64,000 nucleotides of DNA from Pogonophryne albipinna (Eukaryota > Chordata > Actinopteri > Perciformes > Artedidraconidae): the NCBI GenBank assembly GCA_028583405.1, contig CM053243.1, forward strand, positions 48,632,688 to 48,696,687, written 5' to 3'. Of this stretch, positions 34,826 to 45,401 are shown piece after piece. Position 1 is the first letter of the stretch, and every line of letters begins with the position of its first letter. Both the position numbers and the translations under genes were made by a program. The notes under the pieces are model-generated. The model was not told where the DNA came from and made no database searches. It was given only the letters and a program-made list of their open reading frames with translations.

Positions 34826-35330
34826 ACGGGGTTTGTCAAACAGAGCACATGGTGTAGTCCTAAACGATAGCTGGGGATTCTGGGTAGTGTAGTGTCTTCT
34901 GCCATCCTTTACTCCGAAAAAATATTTGTTTCTCCGAATCGAAGGGGAAAAATACAAAAGCATTGCACACAATTTAAACCAATCAATGTTGTGTAATTAA
35001 CAAGGATAATCTGGTGTTTTTTAGTCGATGAGTAGTGCAGATATCACTGTAAAATCTATCGACAGTAAGGGGAATACTTACTTCCGGGTGTACAATTCTC
35101 CGTTATCCAATGGGAATGGACGCTAACATTGCCTTTAAGGGCAGCCGACACAAACGAATGCCGTGCTTCCATGAGCATCAAATCCCGCCGCAGATGGGAA
35201 TACATTGCAATCAGTTGAAAGCTATTTGCGTCCCTTTATGAAGCTGAAGGAGCCTAGGAGCGTCACAACTGCACGCCACGGTACCCTGACCAAACGTCGC
35301 TCCTGGACGATTATGGAGTGAGAGTGTGTT
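34826..35330 (-). repeat. Inverted repeat, right arm (partner 25921-26424)
   Basis: Reverse complement of 25921-26424, as described there. It abuts the Kolobok right-end fragment at 35331. Confidence 0.9.
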
Positions 35331-35527
35331 GCTCCTGCAGGGGGGCGTGGTCAGCTGCAGCTCACAGAATCAGCCAAAAAAAAAAACAGGGCTGGAAAGA
35401 GCAAATAGAGCGAAATGAGGCATGGCTAAAATGCAGGATCTGTTTGGTATTTTATTTTTTAAAACTATATTTATATAGGTATGGCCCTACAATATATTGT
35501 TCAAATATAGCATGATAGGTCCACTTC
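35331..35527. mobile_element. Kolobok MITE fragment (right end only)
   Basis: GGGGGGCGTGGTCAGCTGCAG through AGCGAAATGAGGCATGGCTA to TATAGCATGATAGGTCCACTT matches the right terminal 200 bp of the Kolobok at 28824-32433 (32250-32433) and of 20017-21766. The terminal TTAA is altered to TTCAA. The left end is missing. Confidence 0.8.
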
Positions 35528-35603
35528 AATACAAGACAGAATGAAGATGATCTCCGCGCTACAGCTGCTTCGTGCATGCATGCAGTGACATGTAATATCC
35601 ATG

Positions 35604-35735
35604 GATTAGAGACGGTTGGATGCTGCTGTTTTGAGCATTGCAATACATTTATTTTTATTATGTTTTTTTATGATTAGAGACTGTTGGATGCTGCTGTACT
35701 GAGCATTGCAATATATTTATTTTCACTGTTATTTA
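35604..35735. repeat. Two-copy tandem repeat, ~67 bp
   Basis: GATTAGAGACGGTTGGATGC, then GAGCATTGCAATAC, starts near 35604 and is repeated with minor changes from about 35671 (GATTAGAGACTGTTGGATGC). Confidence 0.85.
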
Positions 35736-36205
35736 TTTATGATTATCCTTAGGCTCAGCAAAGATTTGATGTCAGCTGTCGCTGTCTTTTTTTCTATAGC
35801 TAATAGTTACAGAAATAGAGCCCTGCTGTTTTGTCAGGGCCTTTTCTTTAAATATAATTTTAAAATGTCGATACAGTAGCCCCTTTTTTTAAATGTCTAT
35901 GCTTAAGTTTTTATAGGTGTTGCTATCTGCTTTGTGTAGCGTGGTTCTACAAGCAAGTCAGTGCATTCATTGGGTGGTATCAGAGAGTTGCAAGGGTCTG
36001 TAAATGCAATGAAAACATTTGGCCACAGCAAATCATTAAACATGTAATTTTTACTTTTGAATACTTCAGTACAAAGGATGTATTGAATAATTTAATTGAT
36101 ATATGTGTACACATATAAATCATTCATTAGTCAAAACAGGGCTACATTTAATTATAAAAGTTATAATATGTGGTAAACTGAAGAGCCGTTTGGGAGCTGA
36201 AAGAG

Positions 36206-36275
36206 CCGGCTCTTCTTGGTGAGCCGAGCCACATGATCCGGCTCACCAAGAAGAGCCGGAATTCCCATCACTAGA
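36206..36275. repeat. 21-bp perfect hairpin at a hAT-like end
   Basis: 36206-36226 (CCGGCTCTTCTTGGTGAGCC plus G) is exactly complementary to 36239-36259, with a 12-nt loop. It is followed by AATTCCCATCACTA, a common fish hAT right terminus (TAGTGATGGGAATT on the other strand). The matching left terminus and TSD are not found, so the element is partial. Confidence 0.85.
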
Positions 36276-36524
36276 GAGAGATGCAGCGTGTCTGTGAGGC
36301 CCCGCCCCCGCACGCAGATGAGAGAGAGAGATCTCTTTTAAAATATATTGAAAGTTAGAAACGGAGATGGTTAGATAAAATGTGCAAGATAACGTTGATG
36401 TAGCATTTCTTTATTGTCGAAATGATGACATTTATAACGGGATGAAATCAAAGTGAATGGCCTGCTGCTGCTGAATGCATGGGGCAAGTGACTGGAAAAA
36501 GTTTTAAAAGTTATTACATCGTTT

Positions 36525-36710
36525 CAGATAATAATAAATAATAATGATAATTCATTCTATTTAGGGGCGCCTTTCAAAGCTCCCAAGGACACCTTACAAT
36601 TCATAACATATTCCAAGGAAAGGTTTTAAGACAGTACAAAGAATGCAGTCCGGGTGATGTGTTTTATGTGTGGTGCAGATGAGAGAGCTGTCCAGAATGA
36701 CACCAAGATG
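36525..36710 (-). mobile_element. LINE 3'-tail fragment
   Basis: AATAATAAATAATAATGATA followed by GGGGCGCCTTTCAAAGCTCC and CCAAGGACACCTTACAA is the style of 3' terminus seen on fish L2-group LINEs (compare TATAGCGCTTTTC at 47280). Only the tail is present. Confidence 0.5.
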
Positions 36711-37550
36711 TTGTGTTTGTGCTCTTGATAAGCCATTAAAACAGTAAAATACGTGTCTCCTGTTCACCAAAACATACCCATCTGTTATGGGAAAAGAAAG
36801 TATTCCAAAAGTATTCTAAAAGTAATCTGTCACCGGTACCGGCGGGGATTGTTGTTCTGAAATCTGGCCCACCCTATTTTTTACAGGCCCACCCTAAAGT
36901 ACATTTCTGCCTACGCTACTGGAGTGGTGATGAACAAATGACTAAGCTGCTGGTGCCTCGAGTTTACAGCTATTTAGCCAAAAGACAAAAAAAAATGTAG
37001 TTAACTAAGGAAGACTAGCTAAGTTGTTAGCTCAAGGTTTAGCAAACCCAATTTATCATGGGCATCCAGGCTAATGTACTGTACTTAAGGGGAGACACTA
37101 CAGGTGAATACAGTAAAATGTGTATCTAATAACGTCATCACAATCACCACATTGATATGCAAATTAGGCGTTAACTAGGCCTAATTAAAATGCGCTAATT
37201 TCCATGCAATATTACAAGTAGGCCTACATGAAAAAACGATCCTTTTGCCTGCAATGTCCTGCCTTAAACAGTAGCTTCATAATTTTGATTGATGGCTGCT
37301 CATTTAATAACTATTATTTTTACTAGTTTGTTGTATGCTGATAGATCTTAATCATTACATGATACAGCGACCCACCCTCATGTGAAAGGAGGGAATTTAT
37401 AGGTACACTGAAATTAAGTCCTTGAACAGTTATGTATCGTTATGTGTGCTTTAAGTGTAATAATAATAATAAAAATGTATTGGATCATTAATGTATTCAG
37501 GCAATTCAGTATTATATTGCTTGGCTAAGCTGGGTTAGGGTTAGGGTTAT

Positions 37551-40054
37551 GAGATGGAGAAAACAGTTCTTGACTTGCTAAAGAACAATGACCTACAGAT
37601 CCAAAACATGCGCGGTCAAGGCTATGATGGCGCGGCCAATATGAGTGGTCAATACAGAGGACTGCAGTCAAGAATACTGAAACACAATAACAAAGCTCTG
37701 TATGTGCATTGCCAAGCTCACTGCTGACATTTGGTCTTAGTTGAAAGTGCAAAATCAAGCCTCCACTTCATTACCCTTTTTAACCTGGTAGAGAAGCTCC
37801 ATGTGTTTTTTACCAGCTCTACAAAAAGACACACTGCATTTGTGAAATGCCAAGAGGCCCTGCACCCTGGAGAGCGTGTAATTCAACTGCAGAAGCTCTC
37901 TGACACACGTTGGGCATGCAGAGAAAAAGCCCTGCAGGCCCTCCTTAAAGTGATGAGTACTGTGGTCAAGGTCCTCACTGACATGACAGAGCAGGAGCCT
38001 CCAGATACTGCTGCTGGAGATGCCAAGATACCTTAAAGCCATAGACTTTGAGTTTTTCCTTTGCCTGGAGATCGCCACTCTAATCCAATCCAATCCACTT
38101 TATTTATATAGCACAGTTTAAAAACAGAGGGTTTGCCAAAGTGCTTCACAATGAACATAACATTATAATAAAATATAATATTACACGAATAGATAAAAAG
38201 CACACATAAGAAAAGATAAAAAAGCACACATAAGAATAAATACAAGGCACATAAAGGCTATGGACAGACAGTAAAAGCATACAAATAGGTATGACATAGC
38301 TCAGACTGACTGGTAAGCGAGGGAAAAGAGGTGGGTTTTTAGGCGGGACTTAAAAGCTTCAAGAGTGGGCGACAATTTAACATGAGGGGGCAGGTCGTTC
38401 CAGAGCCTGGGGGCTACCGATGAGAACGCTCGGTCTCCCCTGGTCTTTTTCTTTGTTTTTGGGACTACAAGCAGCAGCTGATCAGCCGACCTCAAAGCCC
38501 TTGAGGGGGTGTACACCTGTAAGAGGTCGGAGATGTACTCTGGGGCCAGCCCATTAAGAGATTTAAAAACAAACAATAACATCTTAAAATGGACTCTAAA
38601 ATGGACAGGAAGCCAGTGGAGCGAAGCCAGAACTGATGTGATGTGGTCAAACTTGCGGGTTCCTGTAAGCAGCCGCGCCGCAGCGTTTTGTTCAAGCTGC
38701 AGGCGGGCCAGCGAAGTCTTATTTAGGCCGACATAAAGTGCATTACAATAATCTAAACGAGTTGAAACAAAGGCATGAATTACACGCTCAAAGTTTAAAA
38801 AGGATAAAACCGGTTTGATTTTGGACAGGAGCCTCAAGTGATAAAAACTGGATTTAACCACAGAGTTTATCTGTTTATCTAATTTAAAAGCACTGTCGAT
38901 TTTGACTCCCAGATTTGTGACCATGGGTTTTGCATACTGTTGCAGGGAACCCAGGTCAATGGAAGGGACATCACTATTTGGTCCAAACACAATTACCTCC
39001 GTTTTGCTCTCTTTTATATTTAAAAAGTTTAGCGCCATCCAGGCCTTTATGTCATTAAGACAGTCAACCAGGGGCATCAGAGAGCTAGTGTTTTTTCTTA
39101 GGGGTAGATATAATTGGGAGTCGTCCGCATAAAGGTGGTAGGAGACGCCATATTTTCTAAAAATCAGTCCAAGGGGGAGAAGGTATAAGGAAAATAAAAT
39201 AGGTCCCCAAAATGGAACCTCTAGTCTTTGAGGTCACTGCACTTGCCTCTGATGCTCTACAGAACTGCAACATTGATCTGTCCACAGCATATGCTGTTGT
39301 TGATGGAGTGATGGACACCTTGTCCAACCTCAGGACAGAAGAACAGTTTGGAAAACTGTTTAAGAGTGCCACTGAAAAGGCAGAAGCCACTGGGATCAGC
39401 ATCCCCACAGTCCCCCCAGGACAGCAAAGGCAGAGGAGGGTGCCTGCAAAGTATTGGCAAAGTACTAATGCAGCCACAGAGAGCCATTCCTTCCAGTCAG
39501 TAGAAGACTACTATAGAGGGAAGGTGTACTACTCATTCATAGATGTTCTTTCTCAGGAACTAAAAAGAAGATTTAGGGGAGATGGCGAGACAGAGTCCAG
39601 TAAAATACTGAATGCACTCCACACTTTGACCAAGGCCAACAACTGGATAGATGCAATGGGTCCTGACTCCCTTGATGCCGTTCACATGCTTTGTGAGTTC
39701 TGTGGAGGAGAGGAGCAGAAGTTGAAAACAGAGCTCAGGGTTTTGCATGCCTCTTTCCCAAACACATGCACCATGAAGGGGATATTCAAAACACTAAGAG
39801 ACAACAGTGGACAGAATATCTTTCCAACACTGGTGGAAATGATAAGAACCTACGCAACAATTCCAGTGTCAACAGCAACAGTGGAGAGGTCCTTCTCCAA
39901 GCTCAAGCTGGTGAAAGACACACTCAGAAGCCAATGCACAGAAGAGAGGCTTTCTGATCTCCTCCTCCTCGCTATTGAGAAGGACATTCCTGTTATCCAC
40001 AGTGAAGTAATAAACATCTACAGGGACATGGCCCCCAGAAGGTGGCTGCTGTAA
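37551..40054 (+). pseudogene. hAT transposase of the outer hAT, split by a LINE
   Basis: The frame from 37551 reads EMEKTVLDLLKNNDL, then the conserved GQGYDGAANMSGQ motif of ZMYM1-like hAT transposases. It has one in-frame stop after HCQAHC (near 37725), then continues through DTRWACREKALQALL to a frameshift near 38028 and YLKAIDFEFFLCLEIATL at the LINE junction (38083). It resumes after the LINE at about 39207 as a 280-codon open frame (EPLVFEVTALASDAL...), which contains the C-terminal dimerisation motif YATIPVSTATVERSFSKLK and ends MAPRRWLL at 40054. The N-terminal finger domain is not found. The intact 280-codon 3' part suggests recent decay. Confidence 0.88.
38083..39206 (-). mobile_element. 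5'-truncated L2-group LINE inside the transposase
   Basis: On the minus strand, the reverse-transcriptase frame starts at GPILFSLYLLPLGLIF, keeps the catalytic YADDSQLYLPL box (about 39095-39130), and continues as an open frame to the stop at 38301 (C-terminal RLWNDLPPHVKLSPTLEAF, LKTHLFSLAYQSV). The 3' UTR ends in an ATCCA-type tail at 38083-38105 (AATCCAATCCAATCC). It is truncated inside the reverse transcriptase, upstream of the YADD box. It interrupts the hAT transposase between ...CLEIATL and EPLVFEVTAL. Confidence 0.88.
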
Positions 40055-40803
40055 AGGTGGAAGGAGAGACAGCAAGTGAAGACACGAAAATAGATTTAAC
40101 AACTTCCAAGTGCAAAGAAAGATGCAAGATACAAAGAAAGTTAGTAACAAAAGAAGTTAATAACAAAATATTTGTATTCAGATTTCAAGACCTTGTTATT
40201 AAATAATTTCAGTAAAGTTGCAGTATTTTTGCATGTTCTTATTAAATATTTTTGCACAGTTTTTTCAGCATTTTTGATGTGTTTTGTCCAATTAAATTAA
40301 GTAAATGAGTAGGAGAGGAGAGGAGAATGCACTAAGTGTAATTGTTGCAACTAAACTTAGCCCTACTTGTAGTTTGGAGTGTAGGTTGGTTTGCGTATTT
40401 ATGTAGAGAACAGCCTTTTTCAGCTTTGTGTGAAGATTTGTTGATTTTGAAGTGTTATTTATTTTAATACCACAAAAATAATTCAAAGGACTTAATGTTG
40501 TGCTAAAATAAACTAATTATTATAGCAATTAACTAGTAGCATAGAAAACATGCACATTGTGGCATAGTTTCCTTTGTTGATGTGTGCTCTTGTGCGTAGT
40601 GAATACTAAAGAAGACCATTGTCTCTGTGTTAACTGATTATTTTGTAGAATTCTGTTGAGTATTAAACAATTGCGTGAGTTGTGAGGGTAAGTCAGAGAT
40701 ACAACTATACAGTATATATATATATTTTTTTATAAATGATTATGTGAAGTGCCCTTTTCCTCACTTGAGCCCCTGCCCCCCAAAATGTCTGTGCACGTCC
40801 CTG

Positions 40804-41220
40804 CCCACAGTATATAAGGCGGCTACGCCCTCCGCCCGCCATCCTACACCCTCTTCAGCAAGCGGCCTAGGAAAGACAGGGCCCCCAGGAGCATGGGAAA
40901 ACACAAGTGCACCACGTCCCCCATACTCACACACGCTCCGTGTAGAGTGGGCATGGACAATCGTGAGGGAGGCTCCCCCAGCCTCCAGCCCTGTATGGGG
41001 CTGATTGCGCACCATGTCTCCCGAGTCCCTAAGGAGCACGGGAAAAAAACACAAGCGCATTATGTCCAGGGGGGGGTCAGATACCTACTGACCCACAGCC
41101 ACTCTCACCAGTCATGCGTTGCCCCGGCAAGCACAGGCGACGAGAAGGAGCCAGACATGTCCAGGAGATAACATTTTATGAAGGGGCCTGGCGTAGACCA
41201 AGACGCCGACGTGCATATAT
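40804..41220. other. GC-rich sequence flanking the nest
   Basis: Begins with CCCACAGT, the right target duplication of the outer hAT, and is therefore continuous with 22212 in the ancestral sequence. TATATAAGGCGGCTACGCCC could be read as a TATA-containing region, but no gene follows. The small frames here overlap on both strands and lack domains. Confidence 0.45.
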
Positions 41221-42088
41221 GTGACCCGCTCTATCGAAATCAGTCGGAAGTCGCAACGGCTCATTTCAAAATAAACGTGGATTTACGTAAAAAACTATTT
41301 TTTCGGGGTTCGGGTGTTTTGTTTGATTTTAAACAAACAAAGTCTTGGCTTTCAGAATATGAAACTTTTATTTCCCAAATCACACGATAAATACATTTTT
41401 GAAGCTTGTAAAGGGACGAAGACAGGCACCTCTCACTCACAATCTGCTCTTCCGCTGTGCCGCCCCCCCTCCCTCCGGCTGAAATTATGAATGTAAGAGT
41501 ATAGTAATCATAGATAACACGGCAGGGTCCGTTACAGTTTGTTTTCATCTGATTTCAATTAAACAAAGTCTTGGCTTTCAGAATATTAAACTTGTTTTGG
41601 CAAATTCAGAGGATAAATACAACTTTGAAGCTTGTAACGGCATAATTACAAGCGGAGAACGGAGTAATTTAACGTCACAGCAGGCATAACAACAGCCGGT
41701 GTTTCTCGTGAGTGTTTTCCCCGGGAAACAAACACAATACACACAAACGCAAAATTACACAAACACACACACACGTATACACACACACACACTCGCGAGC
41801 TTCCCCTCCAAACGAAAATATCTTCCCTCCGTAGTATTTTGATCATTTGCTCCGCTAATAATCAATCAGATCGATTGATTCCAGAGAAGAGAAAACTTTG
41901 AAGGCCTTTTTCTCAAAATGATGACTCTGTAACAGTCATTATATAATGTGACATATTTCGCTTAATATTTGGAGTACAAAAACAATCCTGATATCATTAG
42001 AAAGCTAGGAATCTCCTCTTTCCAACAGTGTATACAACTCAAAATGTGTCTTCGGGTCAAAGCGACTGATTTCGATGGAGCACGTCAC
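41221..42088. mobile_element. GTGACC-ended TIR element, 4-bp TSD (copy 2)
   Basis: Left end GTGACCCGCTCTATCGAAAT and right end ATTTCGATGGAGCACGTCAC are inverted repeats, with ATAT duplicated at 41217-41220 and 42089-42092. The 868-bp body is the reverse complement of copy 1 (33067-33918) with few differences. No coding capacity. Confidence 0.9.
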
Positions 42089-42092
42089 ATAT

Positions 42093-42894
42093 CTTCTACA
42101 CTCACGCCGCTGAATAAGGCTGTTGACACAGCCACAGCCCGTGTAGAATGTGCACGGACCCCAGTGGGGAGGGCTCTCCCTGCCTGTCCATAGGCATGTA
42201 TAATGCACCCGCATAGCCATCCGGCATGGAATGCTCTTAACATCCCGATAGCAATGAATATATTAAGTGCTTTGACAAAAAATCCATGAAAAAATGTCAT
42301 CTGTGGAAGCCGTAGTACTGTAAAAAGCACGACCAATCATCTGAGCCGGCCCGGCTAAAGTAACTGGATGGCCTACCTGCCTGTCGGCCTTCCATCTGTG
42401 CACAAACTTATCTTGTGCCCTCATTGGTCATGTGCGCGTTCGTGTGTGTTGGAGGAGGGACTCTGTAAGGAAGTGGCAGATTACAAATAACACACAGCAT
42501 ACAATGCCATAATAACTTTAAATTATTAGTGTAGGACACTTATATATGTATAACATCTGAAGATGTGTAGTTTTATTCATGTTTTCACATAATTGTACAG
42601 GATATTGCTATAATATTTCACATATTGTAGTTCTATAGAACTAATTATGAAATATTATAGCTGATAATGTATATATATTATATATGATATATATATATAA
42701 TGTAATATATCTGATTTGTAAAACATCACAGACAGAAAGGTATATCCGTCATTATGGTAAGCTATTGAAATTGTGATTCCATAGATGTGTCTCCCATCAC
42801 CCAAAGCCCCTGACTATTCTCTCAACTCAGTATTTACATTCTTATATTCAAAGAAAATCTGTAATATCTTTAAAAACTACAAGTCCTTTTCTAT
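42093..42894. other. Unclassified spacer, AT-rich
   Basis: No supported gene. A TATATA-rich region lies at 42660-42710. The first part (42093-42240) is GC-richer and continues the sequence broken by the element at 41221. Confidence 0.4.
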
Positions 42895-43260
42895 CAGCTG
42901 TGCACCGTTATGGTGTAAATATACCAATATACCGATTGGATCAAATATAAAAGTCAGCCGAATTAGTATTGATACTGCAAGGAGACGTATTGTGTGAAGA
43001 GAAATTGAAGATGTTGTTTAATTGCTGATATATTTATGATCCACGTCACATATTCAGTTTCGGCGGCAGTTCTTCATGTTTGTCTAGAAGTCTTCTCATC
43101 AGGGCTCTATAAATAGAGAACTACGGCAGATATGTAATATTTAATGCAGCCGAACCGTGTATTACAATGCCGTTATGTGATGACTTTCAAAGAGAAAAGC
43201 AAGCACACTCGGAATAAAGTATTATTTTATTTTTAAAAAATGTTTTCGGATTTCACATCA
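42895..43260 (-). repeat. Inverted copy of 26966-27048 + 27995-28220
   Basis: From CAATATACCGATTGGATCAA to GGAATAAAGTATTATTTTA this is the reverse complement of the module flanking the hAT at 27049, but without that hAT: ATTTAATGCAGCCGAACCGT is continuous. It gives the ancestral empty site. Confidence 0.88.
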
Positions 43261-44174
43261 ACAGGAAGTCCGGTTAACTAAAATGTCCGTGCGGAACAAT
43301 ACCCCAACCCATAGATCTGTGGGTGAATAATGTCAATCACCACATTACACACATCCCTTCACATTTACATTTTAATTTACATTAAAGTATTTTGTGAGGC
43401 CTTCTAAAATGTTTTAAAATATAATTAGGGTTGTAGTTGAAGCACAACGGCACGTCCATTAATTCCACAACCACACACATGGATTAACATCGATTTAATA
43501 CATTAATGTAGCCTTTGTTTCTGCTCAAAGAGGTGTCGACCAGCTGGGGCAACAAGAAAATCGTCAAAATCGAGTGTGACTATTAAAAAATAAATAATTA
43601 TTATATTAATATTGACAATAACAACCGACCGTCGGGGTAGAGCATTTGCCGGGGAGCGTTCTCATGACGTCTATTATCAACGCTATGGGAGGTCTATGAA
43701 GGTCTATGGGACGCCCTGCCCGTTGAAAACTGACTCTCAAGGAGTACCCTGTCCGTAATAAAGTGACGGGGAAGGGCCCTGACCGTCCGTCAATATGTGA
43801 CGGGTTGGGAGTGAGAACGTGTTGGTAATAAGGGCTTGAACAATCAACCTATTTGGTCGTATGAGTTGGAGGACTTGTTGACAATACGATGTGTCACGTT
43901 GAGAAACTGTTCTGACTGAAAACCAAAGCCCAGTTACTACAGGGCAGTCAGTATGGACCCTTCATGGTACAATGCTGTTGTAAACCACAGTTGATGTGCC
44001 ATATAACTTCATAGGTGTTAGCAGACTTAATCTGGGGTTTTGCAAAATGGCACAATATTACAAATCTTCACTAGCAATAGGTCTAATGACTATTAAACTG
44101 AAAATGATGCATACAGCTTGCTGTGATGTTCCCCTTTATTGAGCTTCACACATGTGAACAGACCATTGTGTCCC
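43261..44174. other. Unclassified spacer
   Basis: Short internal repeats of GACGGG/CCGTCC occur at 43640-43820, including GGTCTATGAAGGTCTATGGG. No ORF or TIR boundaries could be supported. Confidence 0.35.
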
Positions 44175-44608
44175 ATAATGTATCAGCACTGGCACTGGCT
44201 CAGTCTGTTGGGACTTGGTCTTGGAACCAAAAGGCCGCCTGTTCACGTCCCCATTGTACCAAAACAAAATATGGAGTGAGCTGGTGGCTGAAGAGGTGCC
44301 AGTTCACTGCCGAGGTGCCCTTGAGCAAGGCACCTAACCTTGAAACTGCTCCCTGCTGCCGGCTAACTGACTCTCTGCCACCTCTCCTCTGCATGTGGTT
44401 GTGTGTGTGCATGTATATCCTCCCTGTGTGTGTAATGAGGACCACAGATGGAAATTAGCTATTAGCTATAATCTGGCATATTGCATCTCTTCTCTTTGCT
44501 GAGATTAATGTTTTTGTATGCATGGTCCTTCTATAAATAAATAAAATAAAAAATGTGTGTGAACACAACAGAAGGGAGAAATAAATGTCCCTGTGAGGGA
44601 TTAATAAA
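44175..44608 (+). mobile_element. tRNA-derived SINE
   Basis: An A-box-like TGGCTCAGTCTGTTGG and a B-box-like GTTCACGTCCC lie about 35 bp apart in a degraded tRNA-like head, followed by CTTGAGCAAGGCACCTAACC and the 3' part ending TGTGAGGGATTAATAAAGG. The body motif and tail are shared with the minus-strand SINE at 45123-45362. The tail resembles the 3' end of the CR1/Rex1-like LINE at 61932, the likely source of mobilisation. Confidence 0.65.
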
Positions 44609-45401
44609 GGACAATTCTCCCTCAATAATATAATACATTAATCGTGCTTTGAATGCAACCTCATCATGACACTAGAGAGGACGGCAAGATTGTAATTTCC
44701 CGTGCAGTGAATGCAACAGAGGCAAGACACAAGACCAATCACCAGAGAGTTGCATGGAAATAAACGTGTCTTATTGGCTGACAGGTACCTATCCTGTGAC
44801 AATGTTTAAAATGTCAGTCGGACTCAAGAGTTTTTGAAGATGGACATAAGAACATTTTTTCTTAAAAAAGACGACAATTCTCAAGTGGTGGCTCACACAA
44901 CAACCCCAGAGTCACCACTTGCGCCAGGTAAACAAGGTATGGAAATGTCAGTAAACTTCCAAGTTATGCGAACATGTAAGCAAAGCATAAATTACAGCTA
45001 CGTTGTTGACGTTACTTTGAATCGAGCTGATCATTGAGCCTTCATTGTAACGGTCGCAGGTGCACTAGTGTATGTGCGTGTGGGGAGTGTTGCAGTAGAA
45101 ATGTCCACTGTAGCGCCCGGTACCTTAATGAACTGATTTGATATACTTTATTAATCCCCGTGGGGAAATTGTTTCTCTGCATTTGACCCATCCTGTGTTA
45201 GGAGCAGTGGGCTGCCATTTTTTGAACAGCACCCAGGGAGCTGTGTAGGGAACGGTGCCTTGCTCAGGGACACCTCGGTAGCACTTGGTCTTGCCGGGAC
45301 TTGAACTGGTGACCTTCCAATTGCCAAGCCAAGTCCCTATCGACTTCGCCACCACCACCCGCTAAGCTCCAAATGTTTCCAGGTCCAGGAAACATCCCCT
45401 G
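44609..45401 (+). mobile_element. Partial hAT of the 6058-9052 family with SINE inside
   Basis: ACAATTCTCCCTCAATAATA through TTGCATGGAAATAAACGTG matches 6113-6255, and the right end CTAAGCTCCAAATGTTTCCAGG...CCCCTG matches 9013-9052. The first transposase exon is kept at 44840-44936 (MDIRTFFLKKDDNSQVVAH..., donor AAG|GTATGG). Everything after exon 1 is deleted. A SINE at 45123-45362 has inserted in the 3' part. The outermost left end is missing. Confidence 0.8.
45123..45362 (-). mobile_element. tRNA-derived SINE
   Basis: On the minus strand: a tRNA-like head with TGGCGAAGTCGATAGG and the B box AGTTCAAGTCC, then CTGAGCAAGGCACCG, a central GGCAGCCCACTGCTCC block, and the 3' tail ACGGGGATTAATAAAGTATA. 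This is the widespread fish tRNA-SINE arrangement. It interrupts the hAT fragment 44609-45401. Confidence 0.8.

Larger units (their letters stand above)
23562..36921 (+). mobile_element. Second large hAT, ends CAGTGGCGTAG/CTACGCTACTG
   Basis: The left end CAGTGGCGTAGCCACCATAG, followed by GGGTGGGCCC, and the right end GGGCCTG...CCTACGCTACTG are inverted repeats. GAGTGG flanks both ends (23556-23561, 36922-36927), and joining the flanks restores AAGGTGAGTGGTGATGAAC, a good splice-donor context in the outer hAT. A 6-bp rather than 8-bp duplication is unusual for hAT. A possible first exon starts at 23843 (ATGGCTCAAAGTTCACTAAT). The 13.4-kb span is explained by nested copies at 24143, 27049, 28824, 33067 and others. 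No DDE core seen. Confidence 0.65.
22213..40803 (+). mobile_element. Outer hAT, expanded to 18.6 kb by nested insertions
   Basis: Left end CAGGCACATGCACA and right end GTGCACGTCCCTG are inverted repeats, and GGGCTTGAGCCCCTGCCC near the left matches CTTGAGCCCCTGCCCCCC near the right. The flanks are a perfect CCCACAGT duplication (22205-22212 and 40804-40811). The original element has been split by insertions at 22231-23235, 23562-36921 and 38083-39206; its own sequence resumes exactly at each junction. Its transposase remnant is at 37551-40054. Removing these insertions leaves roughly 3.1 kb, a normal hAT size. Confidence 0.88.

Noticed and set aside
37532..37549. Telomere-like GGGTTA repeats
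   Set aside because: Only three units inside a hAT; far too short for a telomeric or interstitial telomere array.
44190..44260. tRNA gene
   Set aside because: The tRNA-like boxes belong to a SINE head; a cloverleaf cannot be folded with proper acceptor stems.
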